From positions 1-64,000 of the forward strand of contig DAOUAL010000023.1 of assembly GCA_034433515.1 (NCBI GenBank): 64,000 nt of DNA, given 5' to 3'. The DNA is from DAOTXS01 sp034433515. Its GTDB lineage: Bacteria; Chloroflexota; Anaerolineae; UBA4142. Shown here in pieces: positions 51,291-59,257 of the stretch (position 1 is the first letter of the stretch; each line of letters begins with the position of its first letter). The translations under genes were made by a program, and so were the position numbers. The notes under the pieces were generated by a model. The model did no database searches. It had not been told where the DNA came from and worked only from the letters and a program-made list of their open reading frames with translations.

Positions 51291-51950
51291 ATGGGTATCC
51301 TAGATCGAATGAGCCAGATTTTGCGCGCGAATCTCAACGATTTGCTAAACCACGCCGAAGACCCGGAAAAGATGTTGAATCAAATTCTGCGCGATATGGA
51401 AGAGGCGATTAAACAGGGCCAGTCCCAAGTCGCTGAGCAGATTGCGCAAGAAAAATTGATTCAAGCCGATTTAGACGAAGCGCAGCGCAACGCCGCCGAA
51501 TGGAGCAAAAAAGCCGAACTCGCCGTCTCGAAAGATCGCGATGATCTGGCACGCGAAGCCCTGCGCCGCGTGAATGATTACAATCAACAAGTCGAGATTT
51601 ACCAAAAGCAACTCGATGTCCAACGTGCCGCGGTGCAAAAACTCAAAACCGATCTCCAAGCCCTGCAATCGAAATACGAAGAGGCACGCCGCAACAAGGA
51701 AATGCTGATCACCCGCGCCAAGCGTGCCGCCGCGCAAAAACAAATCTCAGCCGCGTCGGCAAAAATCTCCTCCGTGGATTATTCCTCCGAACTAGCGCGG
51801 ATGGAACGTCGCATTCAAGAAGAAGAGGCGCGCGCGGCTGCCGCTGACGAAATCCAAGCCACCTCGGTGGACGAGCAATTCAAACAATTGGGCGAGGACG
51901 ATTCAGTAGATCAACAACTCGCAGAACTGAAAAAGAAATTGGGCAAGTAA
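51291..51950 (+). CDS. pspA: PspA/IM30 family membrane-remodelling protein
   Basis: A 219-residue, almost fully alpha-helical coiled-coil protein of the ESCRT-III-like PspA/Vipp1 family: MGILDRMSQILRANLNDLLNHAEDPEKMLNQILRDMEEAI at the N terminus (membrane-inserting helix and conserved DPEK), LVRAK-like ITRAKRAAAQKQI, and MERRIQEEEARAAA. It polymerises on damaged membranes. AAGGAGG lies 6 bp before the ATG. It is flanked by an SPFH protein and a DUF4178-like protein. Confidence 0.95.
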   Translation: MGILDRMSQILRANLNDLLNHAEDPEKMLNQILRDMEEAIKQGQSQVAEQIAQEKLIQADLDEAQRNAAEWSKKAELAVSKDRDDLAREALRRVNDYNQQVEIYQKQLDVQRAAVQKLKTDLQALQSKYEEARRNKEMLITRAKRAAAQKQISAASAKISSVDYSSELARMERRIQEEEARAAAADEIQATSVDEQFKQLGEDDSVDQQLAELKKKLGK

Positions 51951-52001
51951 GATTCAACGTTCAAGGTGCATCAAGCATCCTGAAACTTGAGGAGATTTGA
52001 A

Positions 52002-53057
52002 ATGCCACGAATCATTGATGTTGTCGAGTTTCTTGACAATACCGGCAATGAAATCGTTCACCGTGAGCCGCCCGATGGGCCCGGCGATTTTCGGCTTGGC
52101 TCGCAAGTGATTGTGCGCGAAAGTCAGAACGCCGTCTTCTTCCGCGATGGTAAAGCACTCGATGTATTTGGACCCGGTCGCCACACCATCACCACCGCCA
52201 ACATTCCGATCCTCGCCAGCATCATCGGTGTGGCGACGAGCGGTAAATCCCCCTTCCCTGCCGAAGTCGTCTTTGTCAACATGAAAGAATTTCTCAATCA
52301 AAAGTGGGGCACACCCGAACCGATCGCTTTCCGCGACCCTGATTTGGGGATGGTCCGCTTGCGTGGATTTGGCACCTACGCCTTTCAGGTCAAGGATGTA
52401 TCGCTGTTCGTCAACGGCATCGTCGGGCAGCAAGGAATTTACACGACCGAAGGCATCGAAAGTTTCTTGCGCAGTATGATCATCACCAAGTTGACCGACA
52501 TACTGGGGGAACAAAAGAAATCCATTTTGGATTTGCCCAGTCTCTACAGCGAAATTGGCGCGGGGACCAAAGCGCAACTCACCGATGATTTTGCACGCGT
52601 GGGGCTCACCCTTAAAGCGCTCTATGTCAACGCCATCACGCCGACCGAAGAGACCGCCAAGGCGATTGATGAACGCGCGGCAATGGGCGCCATTGGCGAT
52701 ATGGACAAGTACCTGAAATTCAAAGCCGCACGCGCTATGGGCGATGCCGCTTTGAATGAAAGCGGCGCCGGTGCCGGCGCCCTGCAAATGGGTGTGGGAC
52801 TAGGCGCGGGGGCTGGGCTCGGGGCAGGTCTTGCCGGGATGATGGCGCAAGCGATGCAATCGGCGCAACAAGCCGGCAAAGCCGGTGCACCGACCATCAT
52901 TTGCCCTTCGTGTAACACCTCCAACCCAACCGGCGCGCGCTTTTGCAACAACTGTGGCACTAAACTCACCGCCAACCCTATCAAGTGCCCCACGTGTGGC
53001 ACAGAAAATCCGCCGGGCGCAAAATTCTGTAGCAACGACGGAACCAAACTGAGTTAA
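52002..53057 (+). CDS. SPFH domain / virion-core-like protein with two C-terminal zinc ribbons
   Basis: A 351-residue protein of the YdjI-like SPFH family: IIDVVEFLDNTGNEIVHREPPDGPGDFRLGSQVIVRESQNAVFFRDGKALDVFGPGRHTITTANIP is the hallmark N-terminal region. After the SPFH core comes a Gly/Ala-rich linker (about 255-295) and two zinc ribbons, CPSC...CNNC and CPTC...CSND. The second has lost its fourth cysteine to Asp. In B. subtilis YdjI recruits a PspA homologue to the membrane, which fits the neighbouring pspA. GGAG supports the start at 52002. Confidence 0.9.
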   Translation: MPRIIDVVEFLDNTGNEIVHREPPDGPGDFRLGSQVIVRESQNAVFFRDGKALDVFGPGRHTITTANIPILASIIGVATSGKSPFPAEVVFVNMKEFLNQKWGTPEPIAFRDPDLGMVRLRGFGTYAFQVKDVSLFVNGIVGQQGIYTTEGIESFLRSMIITKLTDILGEQKKSILDLPSLYSEIGAGTKAQLTDDFARVGLTLKALYVNAITPTEETAKAIDERAAMGAIGDMDKYLKFKAARAMGDAALNESGAGAGALQMGVGLGAGAGLGAGLAGMMAQAMQSAQQAGKAGAPTIICPSCNTSNPTGARFCNNCGTKLTANPIKCPTCGTENPPGAKFCSNDGTKLS

Positions 53058-53067
53058 GCCGTAACAA

Positions 53068-53101
53068 AAGGCACTCTCGGTTTGAGAGTGCCTTGATTTT
53101 T
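53068..53101. terminator. Terminator between the SPFH gene and ccmD
   Basis: AAGGCACTCTC (53068-53078) pairs with GAGAGTGCCTT (53084-53094), followed by GATTTTTG. It separates the PspA cluster from the convergent ccm operon and may serve both. Confidence 0.88.
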
Positions 53102-53102
53102 G

Positions 53103-53228
53103 CTATTGGTTTTTGGTTTCCAGCAATGCACGCTCGCGTTGCACGGCTTGCCAACGCTGACGCAAACTCAACAGATAGCCAATGATCACCACCGCAATCA
53201 GTAGGTAGGCAATCGCTAGATATTCCAT
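53103..53228 (-). CDS. ccmD: Haem exporter protein CcmD (41 codons)
   Basis: A small gene of 41 codons plus stop: MEYLAIAYLLIAVVIIGYLLS, then a basic amphipathic tail LRQRWQAVQRERALLETKNQ. One membrane helix followed by an Arg-rich cytoplasmic end is the CcmD plan; CcmD helps release haem-loaded CcmE from CcmABC. It starts 4 bp after the ccmC stop (TGAACGGATG), as expected in a ccm operon. The position and topology carry the call because the sequence is too short for strong motifs. Confidence 0.8.
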   Translation of the reverse strand: MEYLAIAYLLIAVVIIGYLLSLRQRWQAVQRERALLETKNQ

Positions 53229-53232
53229 CCGT

Positions 53233-53970
53233 TCACCCCATTAACTCACGTAATACGTTCACTTGATCGCGCGCTTGCTCCAGACGTAAACGTTGAATCA
53301 GCAGATACGCAAACAACCAGGTGAACGAGAGCAAGCATACCATCAAGGTTTGCGTCATCTGAGGTGCTAGACTCCCTTCCGTCCCAATCAGTAATTCCGG
53401 ATGCATGGTGCGCCAGATTTGTACCGAGATAAAAATGATCGGCACATCAATAAAGCCCACAATCGCCAGTACTGCCGCAAAGCGCGCCCGCCGTTCGCTC
53501 TCCGCCGTACTGCGCAACATCAAGTAGCCGATGTAGATCATCCACAGGATCAGCGAGGTAGTCAAACGGGCATCCCACACCCAAAACACGCCCCACGCTT
53601 TTCTTGCCCACATCGGTCCTGTGAGCAACACGAGCGTGATAAACACCACGCCAATTTCTGCCGCCGAAAGTGCCAGCGCATCCCAGCGGCGTTCGCGCTT
53701 CCACAAGAACATGAGGCTTGCCACAAAGACGACAAAGAACGCGAGAAAGCCGACCCACGCACTCGGGACGTGAAAATAGAAAATCCGTTGCACATCGCCC
53801 ATTGTGCGTTCGGTGGGGGCGTAAAAGAGTGCCATATATAATCCAATGGCGATGTTGAGAATGGCAATGATGCCGATGACTCGCACAATCGGCGTGATGG
53901 TCTGATCGGCGAGCCAACGCCAATATAGTTTATCTGTCCTCAGTGGTTCAGAAATACGTGCTTGCGACAT
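53233..53970 (-). CDS. ccmC: Haem-handling protein CcmC (cytochrome c biogenesis)
   Basis: A 245-residue membrane protein with six helices. The WWD-type haem-handling motif reads WGVFWVWDARLTTSLILWMIYIGYLML, and conserved histidines appear in IFYFHVPSAWVG and in the later periplasmic loop (WRTMHPE). CcmC presents haem to CcmE in the system I pathway. It lies between the CcmI-like zinc-ribbon gene (12 bp gap) and ccmD. Confidence 0.94.
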   Translation of the reverse strand: MSQARISEPLRTDKLYWRWLADQTITPIVRVIGIIAILNIAIGLYMALFYAPTERTMGDVQRIFYFHVPSAWVGFLAFFVVFVASLMFLWKRERRWDALALSAAEIGVVFITLVLLTGPMWARKAWGVFWVWDARLTTSLILWMIYIGYLMLRSTAESERRARFAAVLAIVGFIDVPIIFISVQIWRTMHPELLIGTEGSLAPQMTQTLMVCLLSFTWLFAYLLIQRLRLEQARDQVNVLRELMG

Positions 53971-53982
53971 TCGATCACTCTC

Positions 53983-54501
53983 CTAAATCGGACTACCACA
54001 CTTGCTACAGAACTTGTCGCCGAGCGCGGCGCGTTTGCCACACGCGGGGCAACGCACTCCGCGCAGTGACGCACCACATTTAGCACAAAACACATCTTCG
54101 GGTGCGTGCGGGGTACCACATTTGGGGCAATGAGTGGAGCCGGCTACCGAAGCGCGACGCAAACGCCCCACTTCGCGTTCAATCACCTCATCGGTAACTG
54201 CCACACGACTTGCCCGCGCGCCATTCAGACTATCGAGTTCTTGCAAAATCGCCACCGCTTTGGTTTCGTACTTGGCGCGCAATGACCGATAATCGGCATC
54301 CGATAACTTGCCCATCGCGTGATCGTTTTCCAAATCCTTGATTGCCAGATAAGTCGCATCACGTTGGGCAATCAAGTTCTCGTACACCGGATCGGTCAAG
54401 CCCACAAACGCCACGTCCAACTCTTCTGAACGTTGGAACAAGGGATACACTACAAAGGTGACGGCGACAATAATCATCAACGCAATTGCCAAGGTAATCA
54501 T
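53983..54501 (-). CDS. CcmI-like anchor protein with double zinc ribbon
   Basis: A 172-residue protein: one N-terminal membrane helix (IALMIIVAVTFVVYPLF), a helical hairpin LIAQRDATYLAIKDLENDHAMGKLSDADYRSLRAKYETKAVAILQELD that matches the N-terminal part of CcmI/CycH, and two zinc ribbons (CPKC...CAKC and CPAC...CSKC). Proteobacterial CcmI carries a TPR domain for apocytochrome binding; here zinc ribbons take that place. It is located between ccmF and ccmC, which supports a role in cytochrome c maturation. Confidence 0.75.
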   Translation of the reverse strand: MITLAIALMIIVAVTFVVYPLFQRSEELDVAFVGLTDPVYENLIAQRDATYLAIKDLENDHAMGKLSDADYRSLRAKYETKAVAILQELDSLNGARASRVAVTDEVIEREVGRLRRASVAGSTHCPKCGTPHAPEDVFCAKCGASLRGVRCPACGKRAALGDKFCSKCGSPI

Positions 54502-54502
54502 C

Positions 54503-56587
54503 TTATACCTGCGCCAATGCTTCTTTCACACGCGCGCGTGCCATTGCGCGCGCCTCGCGCGGATCCGGCAACGCGGCAATCACCGTGCCTGTCACCAGCA
54601 ACGCAAAGCCAATCCACAACCACACCACCAACGGATTGATGATCGCTTTGATAGTGGCAGTCCCGGCTTTGGCGTCAAAGCCCGCCAAAATCAAATACAA
54701 GTCTTCGGTTGCCGTTGTGCGAATTGCCACTTCGGTCGTCCACTGCGACATTTCTGGGTTCGGGCTGGGATAATAATTTTTTTCCGGCGAAAGCACACCC
54801 AGACGACTACCATCTTGCAAGACCACCATTCGTGCCGCCACCACCTGACGATTCTCAGTGGGATAAACTTGCAAGCCATCAAACTGCAACGTAAAATTTT
54901 TTATCTGCATCGTCTCGCCAGGTTTCAAATTGGCTTGCGTTTCAAATTGATAGAACGTTGACCCTGCGATACCAACCACACCCAAAATCACACCGATATG
55001 CACGATGTAACCGCCGTACCGCCGCCGATTGTTCGCAATCAACTTGATAAACGCGGTAGCCGGGTTTTCGTTTTGCTGCCGAATCCGGGTCAGCACCCCG
55101 CGATAAAATTCCAAACCGATCGTCGCCAACACAAATGCCACCGCGCTAAAGGAGAGCAGACCGTACCAATCGCGCACGCCGATTACAAACAACCCAATCG
55201 CCGTAATGATGGAGGCGACCAAGGGGCGCAAAAAGTTGCGTGCCAAATTTTCCGCCGTCGCACGCCGCCAACCGATGAGCGGACAAATTCCAATCAAGAC
55301 GATGAGCGCGAAGAAAATGGGACCGTTCACTTGATTGAAGAATGGTGCGCCGACCGTAACCTTTTTGCCGGTCACGGCTTCGCTCACCATGGGAAAGATC
55401 GTGCCCCAAAGTGTTGCAAACGCTGCGCCCACCAAAATTAAATTGTTGAGCAAGAACGAGGACTCGCGCGAGAGCAACGAATCGAGTTCGTTTTCCTCTT
55501 TGAGATCGTTCATTCGATCAAACAGCAGATAGAGGAACGACAACAAGGTGAGTCCCAGGAACGCCAAGAACCAAGGACCCAAACTGGACACCCCAAACGC
55601 ATGCACCGATTGAATAATGCCACTGCGCGTGATAAATGTCCCCAGAATCGAAAGGCAGAACGTGAGCATCACCAGAACCAGATTCCACATCTTGAGCATC
55701 CCGCGGCGTTCTTGGATCATCACGCTGTGGAGATACGCGGTGCCGGTGAGCCACGGCATCAAACTAGCATTTTCGACTGGGTCCCAACCCCAATAGCCAC
55801 CCCAGCCCAGTTCGGTGTATGCCCATTGCATCCCAAACAACAAACCGAGTGAGAGGAACAGCCACGAGACCAACGTCCATCGGCGCGTGGTGCGAATCCA
55901 AACATCGCTTAATCGTTTGGTGAATAGTGCCGCCATCGCAAAGGCAAAGGGAACGGTAAAGCCAACATAGCCCAGGTATTGCGTAACCGGGTGAATGAAC
56001 ATCCCGGGATTTTGCAAAAGCGGATTCAAACCATTGCCATCCGGCGGCGTAAAATCAAGCAATCGAAACGGATTGCCCACCACCGCGTTCGCACCTTCGG
56101 GGGTAAATGGTGTGAGGATGAAAAATCCCGATTTTGCCGGATCAGTTGCCAGCGTCATGAGCGCGAGGAAAAACGCGATTGCGAACGCTAATCCAGACAC
56201 AGCATACGGCATCAATTCTTGATTCTTGTTGTTGTTTTGCAGAATGACGATGGCAGTGAAAAGCGAGAGAATCCATGCCCAAAAGAGCAACGATCCTTCT
56301 GGCCCACCCCACAACGCCGACACGTTGTAGAGCAATGGTTGAGCGATGCTCGTCTGTAACGCCACATACTCGAATCGAAATTGATGTGTGATGAGCGCCC
56401 ACTCGAGTACGCCGACCGCCAACGTAGTCAATGCCGCAACCGCCAACGCGGCATTGCGCGCGCTGGCAAAGAGGGGAAGATGATTGCGACGCGCGGCAAC
56501 AAAAGCCGCGCCCGCCGCATACAGCGAGAGGAAAAAACTGAGCAGCAGGGACGCGTAGCCAAGATCAGCCATTGCGAAGTCTGCCAT
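54503..56587 (-). CDS. ccmF: Cytochrome c haem lyase subunit CcmF
   Basis: A 694-residue protein with about 15 membrane helices that attaches haem to apocytochrome c with CcmH. The WWD haem domain is ELGWGGYWGWDPVENASLMPWLTGTAYLHS; GPEGSLLFWAWIL, NPGMFIHPVTQYLGYVGFTVPF and the C-terminal periplasmic part (QTEVAIRTTATEDLYLILAGF-like) match the family. I start it at the ATG at 56587 with AAGGAG upstream. The next gene starts one base after the stop. Confidence 0.95.
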   Translation of the reverse strand: MADFAMADLGYASLLLSFFLSLYAAGAAFVAARRNHLPLFASARNAALAVAALTTLAVGVLEWALITHQFRFEYVALQTSIAQPLLYNVSALWGGPEGSLLFWAWILSLFTAIVILQNNNKNQELMPYAVSGLAFAIAFFLALMTLATDPAKSGFFILTPFTPEGANAVVGNPFRLLDFTPPDGNGLNPLLQNPGMFIHPVTQYLGYVGFTVPFAFAMAALFTKRLSDVWIRTTRRWTLVSWLFLSLGLLFGMQWAYTELGWGGYWGWDPVENASLMPWLTGTAYLHSVMIQERRGMLKMWNLVLVMLTFCLSILGTFITRSGIIQSVHAFGVSSLGPWFLAFLGLTLLSFLYLLFDRMNDLKEENELDSLLSRESSFLLNNLILVGAAFATLWGTIFPMVSEAVTGKKVTVGAPFFNQVNGPIFFALIVLIGICPLIGWRRATAENLARNFLRPLVASIITAIGLFVIGVRDWYGLLSFSAVAFVLATIGLEFYRGVLTRIRQQNENPATAFIKLIANNRRRYGGYIVHIGVILGVVGIAGSTFYQFETQANLKPGETMQIKNFTLQFDGLQVYPTENRQVVAARMVVLQDGSRLGVLSPEKNYYPSPNPEMSQWTTEVAIRTTATEDLYLILAGFDAKAGTATIKAIINPLVVWLWIGFALLVTGTVIAALPDPREARAMARARVKEALAQV

Positions 56588-56692
56588 AGCTTCGTCTCCT
56601 TCATCAGCCGTTGTAGGGGCAAGCCCTCTGGTCATCCTTGGCTTGCCCACACGAACAGCACTAATCGAATCAAAGGGTTTCCCAGTCCCGGC

Positions 56693-57148
56693 TTATTTTG
56701 AGGACGCGCCGGGAGTCTGGGATTCGTACTTGGACGGACACTTGACCAAAATGGTGGAGGCGATGAAGGTGCCATCTGCGCCAAGTTTACCTTCGGCGAC
56801 CACGCTTTCGCCTTGCTCAAACGTATCGGGGTTGACCCCTTTGTACACGACCGGCAAAACCAGATCGTCTTCTTTCAGGTTAAATCGCAAGGTCAGCGTT
56901 TTGTCGTCAAATTGAATGGAGGATTTGTCCAGCGGCGCATTGATGCGGACCGGTTGATTGATCAGCGAGCCCCGTTGCGCGTACATTTCTTTGAGGGTCA
57001 AATAATAAATCGCGTTCGTCTGGAAAGAAGAAAGGGTGACGTACGCGATTGCGCCTAGAATAAGCAAGCCGCCGATCAAAAACTTCCATTTGCCGCCTGC
57101 CTTGACGGATGCACTCCGCTCCACCGCGGGTGCCACCATGCTATTCAT
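56693..57148 (-). CDS. ccmE: Haem chaperone CcmE, Cys-type (CxxxY)
   Basis: A 151-residue membrane-anchored OB-fold protein that carries haem covalently between CcmC and CcmF. It has an N-terminal helix (KFLIGGLLILGAIAYVTLSSF), then YYLTLKEMYAQ, VRINAPLDKSSIQFDDKTLTLRFNLKEDDLVLPVVYKGVNPDTFEQGESVVAEGKL. The haem-binding motif reads LVKCPSKYES: Cys replaces the usual His of HxxxY, as in the CxxxY variant known from some archaea and sulfate reducers. AAGGAG precedes the ATG. It heads the operon ccmE-ccmF-ccmI-like-ccmC-ccmD; ccmA, ccmB, ccmG and ccmH are not here. Confidence 0.93.
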   Translation of the reverse strand: MNSMVAPAVERSASVKAGGKWKFLIGGLLILGAIAYVTLSSFQTNAIYYLTLKEMYAQRGSLINQPVRINAPLDKSSIQFDDKTLTLRFNLKEDDLVLPVVYKGVNPDTFEQGESVVAEGKLGADGTFIASTILVKCPSKYESQTPGASSK

Positions 57149-57289
57149 GACTTTCTCCTTGAAAAGACATTTATCCGTAAAGACGCCATTGTCTTTACTC
57201 TGTTCAGATTATCACCATCAAGTCAAAATCGGGTCTAAGGGTAGTCAAAGCCGAGTCGTTATTTAGCGAATCTAGCCAATTGGGTCAAG

Positions 57290-57427
57290 CGATGTTATAA
57301 TGCCGTCCGCCAACCATCGAGACAGGCACACCATCGGCTGGGTAACTGACCGATTGACATCAGCGTTCGGCCGATTGGATTGCTCAGCCAATGAGCAATG
57401 TTCCAAAACAAGGCTGAGTAACGTCAA
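57290..57427 (+). other. Gene-free stretch with a possible promoter and small hairpins
   Basis: A perfect TATAAT (57296-57301) without a convincing -35 box could start transcription near 57308 toward the structured element. A hairpin ATTGCTCA/TGAGCAAT lies near 57379-57399, and the GCTCAGCC/GGCTGAG segments nearby are also complementary. No coding region is supported. Confidence 0.35.
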
Positions 57428-57646
57428 TGGTAGCACTGCGTTATAGCGTGGAGACAACAGCCGCAGTTGAAACGGCACCATCGCAAGCGTTCACGCCTTT
57501 TAGGCTTGGGTGGCTGTTTAAGTACTCGGCGTGAACGCTTGCGACAACTACCACGCGAAGCCGCCCTGCGGCGGCTGGCTTTGCGTAGTTGTTGCCGCGA
57601 TTTCAATCGCCAGATTCGGACGCTACGCTATCCGGTGGTGCTACCA
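57428..57646 (+). ncRNA. Candidate structured RNA or cruciform element with a three-way junction
   Basis: This 219-nt region folds on itself almost completely. The closing helix is 57428-57436/57638-57646 (9 bp, TGGTAGCAC/GTGCTACCA), continued by 57443-57449/57625-57631 (7 bp) and 57467-57476/57594-57606 (10 bp with a 3-nt bulge). Two arms branch from the junction: 57481-57497/57528-57544 (17 bp perfect) and 57545-57591 (6 bp plus a GC-rich hairpin with CTGC loop). No gene is supported here. The pairing is directly visible; whether it is an RNA, a MITE-like DNA element or a relic is not decided. It matches no RNA family I know. Confidence 0.55.
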
Positions 57647-57792
57647 CATCAATCGTTAATTTCTTTTATGCGCCAAGACCACAGTCACGGCGAGTATATT
57701 GTTGGACTAAACTGCTTCTAATCTTTGCTTAATCTAGTTGCAACATAATAGCCAAGAGTGATTCATATCATCACCGAAACCATGGGGGGATA

Positions 57793-59256
57793 ATGCAACG
57801 TAATCGGATTATCTTTGGTGCCATTGCCCTTGGGGTCATTATCGTCGGCGCGATCATCTTTTGGATGACGCGGCAAACCAGCACGCCAACCACACGAATG
57901 CAGACCGCCACCGTTCAACGGGGCAACATCCTCGCGACAGTCAGCGCTGCCGGCAACGTCTTTAGTCCCGAAGATGCCTCGTTGGCGTTTCAAACGAGCG
58001 GCCGCCTAACCAAAGTCAATGTTCAAGTGGGCGATATGGTGAAAAAGGGCCAAGTGTTGATGGAATTGGATAGTACCGATCAAGAACTTGCCCTGCGGAC
58101 CGCTAAAATCAACCTCACCAACCAACAAGCCAACTTTGAAGCGACCAAATCGAATTTACAACTTGCTTTACGTACTGCGCAAGCGAATCTGGCAAGCTCG
58201 CAAGCCAATCTGGAAGCCGCAAAAGCCAAAGCGGCGCAACTGCCCAATCAATTGGTCAGTGCCAAGGTTGCGTTGGACAAGGCAACTATCGCCTTGCAAA
58301 AAGCCCAAAGCGATTACAACGCCATCGCGTGGCGCGGCGATGCGGGAATGACCTCACAGGCGCAAGCCTTGCAAACCGCCACGCTCGATTACACCTCGGC
58401 GCTTGCCAACTATAACATCACCGCCTCGAACATTGCGAACGATACCACGCTCAAGCAAGCGCAAACGCAGTTGGAACGGGATCAGGTAGCACTGGAGCAA
58501 GCGCAACGCAACTTGGACACTAGTCTGCGCACCGCCCAAGCCCAACTCGATTCGTCGCAAGCGGCGTATGATCAAGCGGTGCGCAACTTGGAAAAAACCA
58601 AACTTGTTTCACCGATTGATGGCGTGGTGGCTCAAGTCAACTTTAGCGTCGGCGATTCGGCGGGGACAGGCGTGGCGGTTGTGGTGGTTGATCTCTCTCA
58701 ACTTCAAGTGCGGCTCACCGTCGCCGAAGTAGATGTTGCCAAAATCAAAGTGGGTCAAACCGCGCAAATGACGCTGGATGCTTTGCCGGGCAAAACCTAT
58801 AGCGCCAAAGTCTTGTCGGTGGCACCCATCGCCACGGTAACGCAAGGCGTGGTCAACTATCCGGTCATCGTCGCCCTGACGAACAACGATGGGCAAGTCA
58901 AGCCGGGGATGACCACCAACGTAACGATTACCGTTGAGGAACGCGACAACGTCCTCTTGGTGCCTTTGCGCGCCGTGCGGACACAAGGCAATCAGAAAAT
59001 TGTTACCGTCGTGTATCAAGGGCAGAATATTCCAGTACCGGTTACGACCGGTTTATCGAACGATACATCGGTTGAGATTACAAGCACCGGCTTGCAAGAA
59101 GGCGATCAAGTTTTGCTCACCACGACCACCACAACCACACGCCCCACCGGGGGCGGTGGCATTCCGGGCGGCGCATTCTTTGTTACCACACGCCCCACCG
59201 GGGGCGGTGGCATTCCGGGCGGCGCATTCTTTGTTGGACCGGGGGGAGGACGTTAA
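57793..59256 (+). CDS. MacA/HlyD-like periplasmic adaptor of an ABC efflux system
   Basis: A 487-residue membrane-anchored adaptor: N-terminal helix (IIFGAIALGVIIVGAIIFWM), lipoyl/barrel start MQTATVQRGNILATVSAAGNVFS, a long coiled-coil hairpin (about 100-275, repeated LRTAQANLxSSQANLEAAKA), the second lipoyl half VSPIDGVVAQVNFSVGD, and beta-barrel domains. It ends in a Gly-rich tail in which TTRPTGGGGIPGGAFFV occurs twice, encoded by a perfect 51-bp tandem duplication. It probably bridges the MacB-like ABC pair directly downstream. In an organism without a typical outer membrane the adaptor would face the cell wall. Confidence 0.9.
   Translation: MQRNRIIFGAIALGVIIVGAIIFWMTRQTSTPTTRMQTATVQRGNILATVSAAGNVFSPEDASLAFQTSGRLTKVNVQVGDMVKKGQVLMELDSTDQELALRTAKINLTNQQANFEATKSNLQLALRTAQANLASSQANLEAAKAKAAQLPNQLVSAKVALDKATIALQKAQSDYNAIAWRGDAGMTSQAQALQTATLDYTSALANYNITASNIANDTTLKQAQTQLERDQVALEQAQRNLDTSLRTAQAQLDSSQAAYDQAVRNLEKTKLVSPIDGVVAQVNFSVGDSAGTGVAVVVVDLSQLQVRLTVAEVDVAKIKVGQTAQMTLDALPGKTYSAKVLSVAPIATVTQGVVNYPVIVALTNNDGQVKPGMTTNVTITVEERDNVLLVPLRAVRTQGNQKIVTVVYQGQNIPVPVTTGLSNDTSVEITSTGLQEGDQVLLTTTTTTTRPTGGGGIPGGAFFVTTRPTGGGGIPGGAFFVGPGGGR
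59134..59235 (+). repeat. Perfect 51-bp tandem duplication in the adaptor gene
   Basis: Positions 59134-59184 and 59185-59235 are identical and in frame, encoding 17 residues (TTRPTGGGGIPGGAFFV) twice. Absence of any divergence points to a recent event or slippage in the population. Confidence 0.95.
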
Positions 59257-59257
59257 G

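Noticed and set aside
57467..57721. An 84-codon frame inside the structured element
   Set aside because: It is Arg-rich, has no ribosome site or recognisable family, and is a by-product of the palindromic DNA. A transposase origin was considered but no motif was seen.
58934..59257. N-terminal extension of the ABC ATPase
   Set aside because: It overlaps the adaptor gene out of frame, while the ATG at 59258 has GGAGG and matches the family start.
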